From: Agromyces sp. SYSU T00194
Lineage (GTDB): Bacteria > Actinomycetota > Actinomycetes > Actinomycetales > Microbacteriaceae
Direction of reading: 5' to 3'
Assembly (NCBI RefSeq): GCF_040496035.1
Contig: NZ_JBEPJZ010000002.1
Location: 434,001-498,000, forward strand
DNA: 64,000 nucleotides
Below the pieces are notes generated by a model, which made no database searches, was not told the DNA's origin, and was given only the letters and a program-made list of their open reading frames with translations. A program made the translations under genes and the position numbers. Positions 58,204 to 64,000 of the stretch are shown in pieces. Within the stretch, counting starts at the first letter, position 1; the number at the start of each line of letters is the position of its first letter.

Positions 58204-59082
58204 GTGAACGGACCGATCGACGGATTGCTCTCAACGCTCCACCTCACCGACACCGCGGCGCGGACCGACGAGGACATCTTCACCGGCCCCTCGCAGTGGA
58301 TGCCGCGGGGACGCGTGTTCGGCGGGCAGGTGCTCGCGCAGTCGCTCATGGCCGCGTCGCACACCGTGCCGGAGGACCGCGCGGTGCACTCGATGCACGG
58401 CTACTTCCTGCGGCCCGGCGACGTGAACGACCACATCACCTTCGCCGTCGACCGCATCCACGACGGGCGGTCGTTCTCGACCCGGCGCACGCAGGCGTAC
58501 CAGGCCGGGCTGCCGATCCTGTCGATGATCGCATCGTTCCAGGACTCCGATGACGGCATCAGCCACCAGGTCGACATGCCCGCGGACATCCCGGACCCCG
58601 AGTCGCTCCCGACCGCCGCCGACGTGCTCAGCGACGTCGACCACGCGATCGCGCGGCACTGGGCCACCGAGCGGCCGTTCGACATGCGGCACGTGCCCTC
58701 GCCCATCTACCTCTCGGTCGAGGGGCCGCGCGTACCCCACCAGGCCGTCTGGCTGCGCGCGCTCGGCACGATCGGCGACGACCAGAAGCTGCACCGGGCC
58801 GCGCTCGCCTACGTCAGCGACTACTCGATCCTCGAGCCCGTGCTGCGCCGCCACGGCATCCCCTGGGCGACGCCGGGGCTGAAGGTCGCGAGCCTCGACC
58901 ACGCCATGTGGTGGCACCGCGACGTGCGCGTCGACGATTGGCTGCTCTACGTGCAGGAGTCGCCGAGCGCCGGGGGCGGCCGCGGGCTGTCGACCGGCCG
59001 CATCTACAGTCGCGACGGCGTGCTCGTCGCGAGCGTCGCGCAGGAGGGCATGGTGCGCGTGCCGGCCGCGGCGCGCGACTGA
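58204..59082 (+). CDS. tesB: Acyl-CoA thioesterase II (TesB type)
   Basis: A 292-residue double hot-dog thioesterase. RGRVFGGQVLAQSLMAASH is the N-terminal active region, HGYFLRPGD the usual start of the second strand set, and LKVASLDHAMWWHRDVRVDDWLLY and GGGRGLSTGRIYSRDG are the C-terminal catalytic parts (Asp, Ser/Thr, Gln triad). It frees CoA from fatty acyl-CoA. GGAGG precedes the GTG start. The gene stands by itself. Confidence 0.93.
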   Translation: MNGPIDGLLSTLHLTDTAARTDEDIFTGPSQWMPRGRVFGGQVLAQSLMAASHTVPEDRAVHSMHGYFLRPGDVNDHITFAVDRIHDGRSFSTRRTQAYQAGLPILSMIASFQDSDDGISHQVDMPADIPDPESLPTAADVLSDVDHAIARHWATERPFDMRHVPSPIYLSVEGPRVPHQAVWLRALGTIGDDQKLHRAALAYVSDYSILEPVLRRHGIPWATPGLKVASLDHAMWWHRDVRVDDWLLYVQESPSAGGGRGLSTGRIYSRDGVLVASVAQEGMVRVPAAARD

Positions 59083-59205
59083 GGCGGCGGATGCGGGGCA
59101 GCGGCGCCGCGCGACCCCGAAAGCTGAACACTCGCCGAGGATCCGCTGATCGGGTCTCGGACCACGGCAGAATGGCCCCCACGACCGGTGGATCGAGGAG
59201 GCACG

Positions 59206-59661
59206 ATGGGTGACGCGGGACGACTGACGCGGAGGACGGCGCTCACGCTCGGTGCCGGCGGGATCGCCGGCGGCGCGGCGCTGCTCGCCGGCTGCAGCCC
59301 GACGGACGGCACGGGCGACGGTGGCGCGTCGGAGGACGCCTCGTCGACGCCGGACGCCGGCGTCGCAGCCGGCACGGTCATCGCCTCGGTCTCGGACATC
59401 CCCGTCGGCGGGGCGATCTCGGCCAGCGTCGACGGCAACCCGGTGCTGCTTGCGCAGCCCACCGAGGGCGACGTGGTCGCCTTCAGCGCGATCTGCACGC
59501 ACCAGCAGTGCGTCGTCGGGGTCGAGCAGGCCGCGTTCGTGTGCCCGTGCCACGGGTCGCGGTTCGACACCGCGACGGGCGACGTGGTCAACGGCCCGGC
59601 GCTCGAGCCGCTTCCCGCGGTCGCCGTGAGCGTCGACGGCGACGACGTCGTGGCCGGCTGA
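59206..59661 (+). CDS. Rieske [2Fe-2S] lipoprotein exported by Tat
   Basis: A 151-residue protein. The twin-arginine signal RLTRRTALTLGAGG leads into a hydrophobic stretch and a lipobox LLAGCSP, so it is exported folded by Tat and lipid-anchored. After a Gly/Ser-rich linker the Rieske domain has CTHQQCVVGV and VCPCHGSRFDTATGDVV, the two Cys-x-His pairs that hold the cluster. GAGGAGG precedes the ATG at 59206. Five bases after the stop a DUF2231-like membrane gene follows, so this is likely an electron-transfer pair at the membrane surface. Confidence 0.9.
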   Translation: MGDAGRLTRRTALTLGAGGIAGGAALLAGCSPTDGTGDGGASEDASSTPDAGVAAGTVIASVSDIPVGGAISASVDGNPVLLAQPTEGDVVAFSAICTHQQCVVGVEQAAFVCPCHGSRFDTATGDVVNGPALEPLPAVAVSVDGDDVVAG

Positions 59662-59665
59662 CCCG

Positions 59666-60175
59666 GTGGATTCGTTCATCGTCGCGGGACTGCCCGCACA
59701 CGTGCTGATCGTGCACCTCGCGGTGGTCGCGGTGCCCGTGCTCGCGCTGGCGCTCGTGGTGGCGGCCGCATGGCCGGCCGCCAGGCGCGTGCTCTGGACC
59801 CCGCTGCTGGTGCTCGCCGCGCTCTCGGTGGCGCTCGTCGCGGTCGCACAGGAGGCGGGCGAGTGGCTCGAGGAGCGCGTGCCGGAGGCACCGCTCATCG
59901 AGCAGCACGCCGACCTCGGCGAGACCGTCCTGCCCTGGACGATCGGCCTCGCGGCGGTGACCGCGATGGTCGCGATCTGGGACCGCGTCGAGCAGGTCGG
60001 ATCGCGTCGGGGCGGGGCGCCCGCGCGCGGCGTGCGTGTCACGATGGGCATCGTGCTGACGGTGCTCGCGCTGGTCGCGGGAACCGGCGCGACGGTCGCG
60101 ACGGTGCTCGCGGGCGACTCGGGCGCGCGCGCCGTCTGGGAGGGCTCGTTCAGCGAGACGCCGCTCGACGACTGA
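59666..60175 (+). CDS. DUF2231-like membrane protein, partner of the Rieske lipoprotein
   Basis: A 169-residue protein with four membrane helices at about 8-32, 40-58, 86-104 and 123-146. The opening VAGLPAHVLIVHLAVVAVPV has the GLPAHxLxVH pattern of DUF2231, where paired histidines could bind haem. It starts five bases after the Rieske gene and is clearly co-translated. It may pass electrons to or from the lipoprotein. The haem role is inference. It ends 21 bases before the convergent thioesterase gene. Confidence 0.72.
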   Translation: MDSFIVAGLPAHVLIVHLAVVAVPVLALALVVAAAWPAARRVLWTPLLVLAALSVALVAVAQEAGEWLEERVPEAPLIEQHADLGETVLPWTIGLAAVTAMVAIWDRVEQVGSRRGGAPARGVRVTMGIVLTVLALVAGTGATVATVLAGDSGARAVWEGSFSETPLDD

Positions 60176-60196
60176 CGCGCGGCATCGGCCCCGCCG

Positions 60197-60676
60197 TCAG
60201 GAGCGGCGGCGGAAGCGCAGCGGTTCGTCCTGGTAGGGCGTCCACGCGGTGAGTTCGTGGTCGTTGATGCGACGCGGCCGGCCGCTCGCCGCGTCGACCA
60301 GCACGATGGTCGTCGCGGCCCGCGCGTAGAGCGTGCGCGGCTCGCTGCCGACCGGGGCGAACACCTCGTAGCAGACGTCGAGCCGCGCGCCGCTCATGTT
60401 GGCGATCCAGAGCTCGACGTCCAGCGGCGAGCGCAGGTACGGCACGGGCGCGAGGTACTCGACCTCCTGCCGCGCGATGAGCGTGATCGTGTCGGCGCCC
60501 GGGCGACCGTCGATGACGGCCGTCGAGGCGCCGACGGCCGCGTCGCGCGCGTCGTGGCTCACCCAGAACGCCTCGATGCGCGCCTCCTCGAGGAGGCGCA
60601 GCATCTCGGCGTTGTTCACGTGCCCGTAGGCGTCGAGGTCCGACCAGCGCAGCCGGATGGGCACGTGCAGGCGCAT
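60197..60676 (-). CDS. Acyl-CoA thioesterase, hot-dog 4HBT type
   Basis: A 159-residue single hot-dog protein. RLRWSDLDAYGHVNNAEMLRLLEEARIEAF is the family signature, holding the catalytic Asp after the first strand. VEYLAPVPYLRSPLDVELWI is the second strand pair. It hydrolyses acyl-CoA thioesters, like YbgC or 4-hydroxybenzoyl-CoA thioesterase; the chain length is unknown. The ATG at 60676 lies two bases after the ettA stop, so it is co-transcribed with ettA. Confidence 0.88.
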   Translation of the reverse strand: MRLHVPIRLRWSDLDAYGHVNNAEMLRLLEEARIEAFWVSHDARDAAVGASTAVIDGRPGADTITLIARQEVEYLAPVPYLRSPLDVELWIANMSGARLDVCYEVFAPVGSEPRTLYARAATTIVLVDAASGRPRRINDHELTAWTPYQDEPLRFRRRS

Positions 60677-60678
60677 GC

Positions 60679-62361
<1,683 letters not shown>

Positions 62362-62556
62362 CGGGGTGATTCTCCTCTTGGGTCGTGTTCCGGGCTCGCG
62401 CTCGCGAACCCCTCGCGGCCACGATCGGCCGCCACGTCTGGGGTGCCGGCGCACGGGTCACCCCCGCGGCACGGCGCTCCCCCAAGCCTACCCACGTCGC
62501 CCCGGTGGCACGGCCCCGCCGCCGAACCGCGTGCGGCCGGCGGTCGCCGGGATGCG

Positions 62557-63051
62557 TCAGGACCGCGGCGCACCCTCCGACGACAGCGGGGCGGCCCAGC
62601 CGTCGGCCGGCAGGAACGCGTCACCGCCGTCCGGCGCCTCGCCGCGCGTCGACGTCGCGCCCGCCTGCTCCGCGGCGGTCTCCTCCGCGGTCGGTCGCTC
62701 CGGCCGCTCGGCGACGGTGCGCACCCAGCGCAGGTCGTGCCCGATCGCGTCGGCCTCCACGTCGACCGCGATGCCGCGCCGGTCGCCCGCCTCCCACGAG
62801 CGCACCTTGAGCCTGCCCGCCACGACGACGTGGTCGCCGCGCGAGAGCGACTCGGCCGCGTGCACCCCGAGGCGGCGGAACGCGCTGACCGTGTACCAGT
62901 TGGCCTCGGCATCGACCCACTGCTGGGTCGGGCGGTCGAACCGGCGGCCGCCGGTCGCGAGCCGGAAGGTGGTGAGCTCGACGCCGCCGGAGATCACGCG
63001 GTGCTCGGGCTCGGTGCCGAGCGTGCCGACGAGGGTGATGCTGTCGTGCAT
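62557..63051 (-). CDS. ssb: Single-stranded DNA-binding protein without acidic tail
   Basis: A 164-residue protein. The OB-fold (1-110) begins MHDSITLVGTLGTEPEH and holds WYTVSAFRRLGVHAAESLSRG and GDHVVVAGRLKVRSWEAG. The C-terminus is Ala/Gly/Glu-rich and ends PLSSEGAPRS, lacking the acidic DDDIPF-like tip that replicative SSB uses to bind partner proteins. It may therefore be a second SSB for special uses such as recombination. GAGAGGAA precedes the ATG at 63051. It lies 195 bases upstream of ettA on the same strand. Confidence 0.9.
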   Translation of the reverse strand: MHDSITLVGTLGTEPEHRVISGGVELTTFRLATGGRRFDRPTQQWVDAEANWYTVSAFRRLGVHAAESLSRGDHVVVAGRLKVRSWEAGDRRGIAVDVEADAIGHDLRWVRTVAERPERPTAEETAAEQAGATSTRGEAPDGGDAFLPADGWAAPLSSEGAPRS

Positions 63052-63267
63052 GGTGGGTTCCTCTCTGCAGTCACGGATGCGACCGGGCCGACGCCCGGCC
63101 GCGACGCCGGAGGACGGGGCTCGTGCCGGAACCCGCCCTCCGGGTCGCGCTGCGAGTCTCGTCGCACGAGCGGCGGCGAGGGCCGCATCGGCCGCGAGGC
63201 ATCCGCCCGACCGCCGACGCAACCGCTGTGGAGGAGCCGTGGTCGTCGCGGCCCTAGAGTTGCGGGC

Positions 63268-64000
63268 ATGGACTACGTCGCCGCCGATACCCGATACGAC
63301 TCGATGGACTACCGGCGGGTGGGCCGCAGCGGGCTGCGCCTGCCGGGGCTCTCGCTCGGGCTCTGGCACAACTTCGGCGACGAGCGCGGCTTCGACACCC
63401 AGCGCGCGATCGTGCGGCGCGCGTTCGACCTGGGCGTCACCCACTTCGACCTCGCGAACAATTACGGCCCACCGCCCGGCAGCGCCGAGGCGAACTTCGG
63501 GCGCCTGCTCGCCACCGACCTCGCGCCGTACCGCGACGAGCTGATCGTCTCGAGCAAGGCCGGGTACGACATGTGGCCCGGTCCCTACGGCGAGTGGGGC
63601 TCGCGCAAGTACCTGCTCTCGTCGCTCGACCAGAGCCTGGCCCGCCTCGGGCTCGACTACGTCGACGTCTTCTACTCGCACCGCCCCGACCCCGACACGC
63701 CGATCGAGGAGACGATGGGCGCGCTCGCCTCGGCGGTGACGCAGGGCAAGGCGCTCTACGTCGGCATCTCGAACTACGACCCCGAGCAGACGCGCGCCGC
63801 GCAGGCCGCGCTCGCCGACCTCGGCGTGCCGCTGCTGATCCACCAGCCGCGCTACTCGATGTTCGACCGCACGCCGGAGGGGGGCCTGTTCGACGCACTC
63901 GACGACCTCGGCACCGGCGCGATCGTCTTCTCTCCGCTCGCGCAGGGCATGCTGACCGAGCGCTACCTCGACGGCATCCCGAGCGACTCCCGCGCGGCGA
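63268..64000 (+). CDS. Aldo/keto reductase (YghZ/MgrA type), 3' end cut by window
   Basis: The ATG at 63268 opens a frame that runs off the right edge, with about 244 residues visible. MDYRRVGRSGLRLPGLSLGLW is the barrel start. The tetrad is seen as FDLANNYGPPPG (Asp, Tyr), VSSKAGYDMWPG (Lys) and VFYSHRPDPDT (His). ALYVGISNYDP and VFSPLAQGMLTERYLDG also fit. YghZ-like enzymes reduce L-glyceraldehyde 3-phosphate and methylglyoxal with NADPH; the exact substrate here is inferred. It is divergent from ssb across 216 bases. Confidence 0.88.
   Translation, partial: MDYVAADTRYDSMDYRRVGRSGLRLPGLSLGLWHNFGDERGFDTQRAIVRRAFDLGVTHFDLANNYGPPPGSAEANFGRLLATDLAPYRDELIVSSKAGYDMWPGPYGEWGSRKYLLSSLDQSLARLGLDYVDVFYSHRPDPDTPIEETMGALASAVTQGKALYVGISNYDPEQTRAAQAALADLGVPLLIHQPRYSMFDRTPEGGLFDALDDLGTGAIVFSPLAQGMLTERYLDGIPSDSRAA

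Overview
The window comes from a high-GC actinobacterium, most likely Microbacteriaceae (an Agromyces-like genome is my best guess, from gene content and codon style; this is inference). Supporting signs are the actinobacterial block sepH, DUF4193, DUF3093, dut, DUF3710, DUF3159, acnA, dxs, fadB, fadA, RNase D and DUF3000; the clpX, clpP2, clpP1, tig and tRNA-Pro block; and a nei/rpiB/pepN/glbO block like that of mycobacteria. I see no prophage, insertion sequence, CRISPR array or rRNA. No gene-free stretch is longer than about 265 bases.

Layout. 0-3 kb: end of a GH87-like alpha-1,3-glucanase, an SRPBCC protein and a MarC-family protein. 3.0-3.5 kb: three tRNAs on the minus strand (Gly-GCC, Cys-GCA, Val-GAC) facing tRNA-Val-CAC on the plus strand. 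3.5-7.1 kb: a coupled membrane-protein pair, then ammonium transporter amtB with a GlnR-like box upstream. 7.2-11.1 kb: zapE, divergent from a rhodanese and a SufE, then an alpha/beta hydrolase. 11.1-24.4 kb: DUF3000-rnd-fadA-fadB, dxs, acnA (with a 20-bp palindrome upstream), DUF3159-DUF3710-dut joined by four-base overlaps, DUF3093, DUF4193. 24.4-27 kb: sepH, a small gene behind a perfect LexA-type SOS box, and a phosphotransferase. 27-31.4 kb: clpX, a strong terminator, clpP2/clpP1, tig, tRNA-Pro. 31.6-36.6 kb: a 1216-residue membrane protein, tRNA-Gly-UCC, a DUF2637 membrane protein, and a rhodanese lipoprotein with a CsoR/CstR-like operator. 36.7-44 kb: a fermentation-oriented stretch with tandem FadR-type operators, pflB-pflA, an HD/LuxR regulator, a DUF998 protein, L-lactate dehydrogenase and a Dps-like ferritin. 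44-50 kb: a two-component system, a PaiB-amidohydrolase pair, a Fpg/Nei glycosylase and rpiB. 50-57.4 kb: two tandem aminopeptidase N paralogues, glbO and an FAD dehydrogenase. 57.4-64 kb: an unknown protein, tesB, a Rieske lipoprotein with a DUF2231-like partner, a thioesterase with ettA, an SSB without acidic tail, and an aldo/keto reductase cut by the right edge.

How it fits together. Most of the window is housekeeping: beta-oxidation, isoprenoid and TCA enzymes, dUTP clean-up, proteostasis, translation control and DNA repair. The less ordinary part lies between about 31.6 and 44 kb, where pyruvate formate-lyase, its activase, a regulator and lactate dehydrogenase suggest pyruvate handling at low oxygen. 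Several palindromes sit at the right distance from the genes they probably control (SOS, GlnR-like, FadR-like, CsoR/CstR-like, TamR-like). Those regulator assignments come from motif shape alone.
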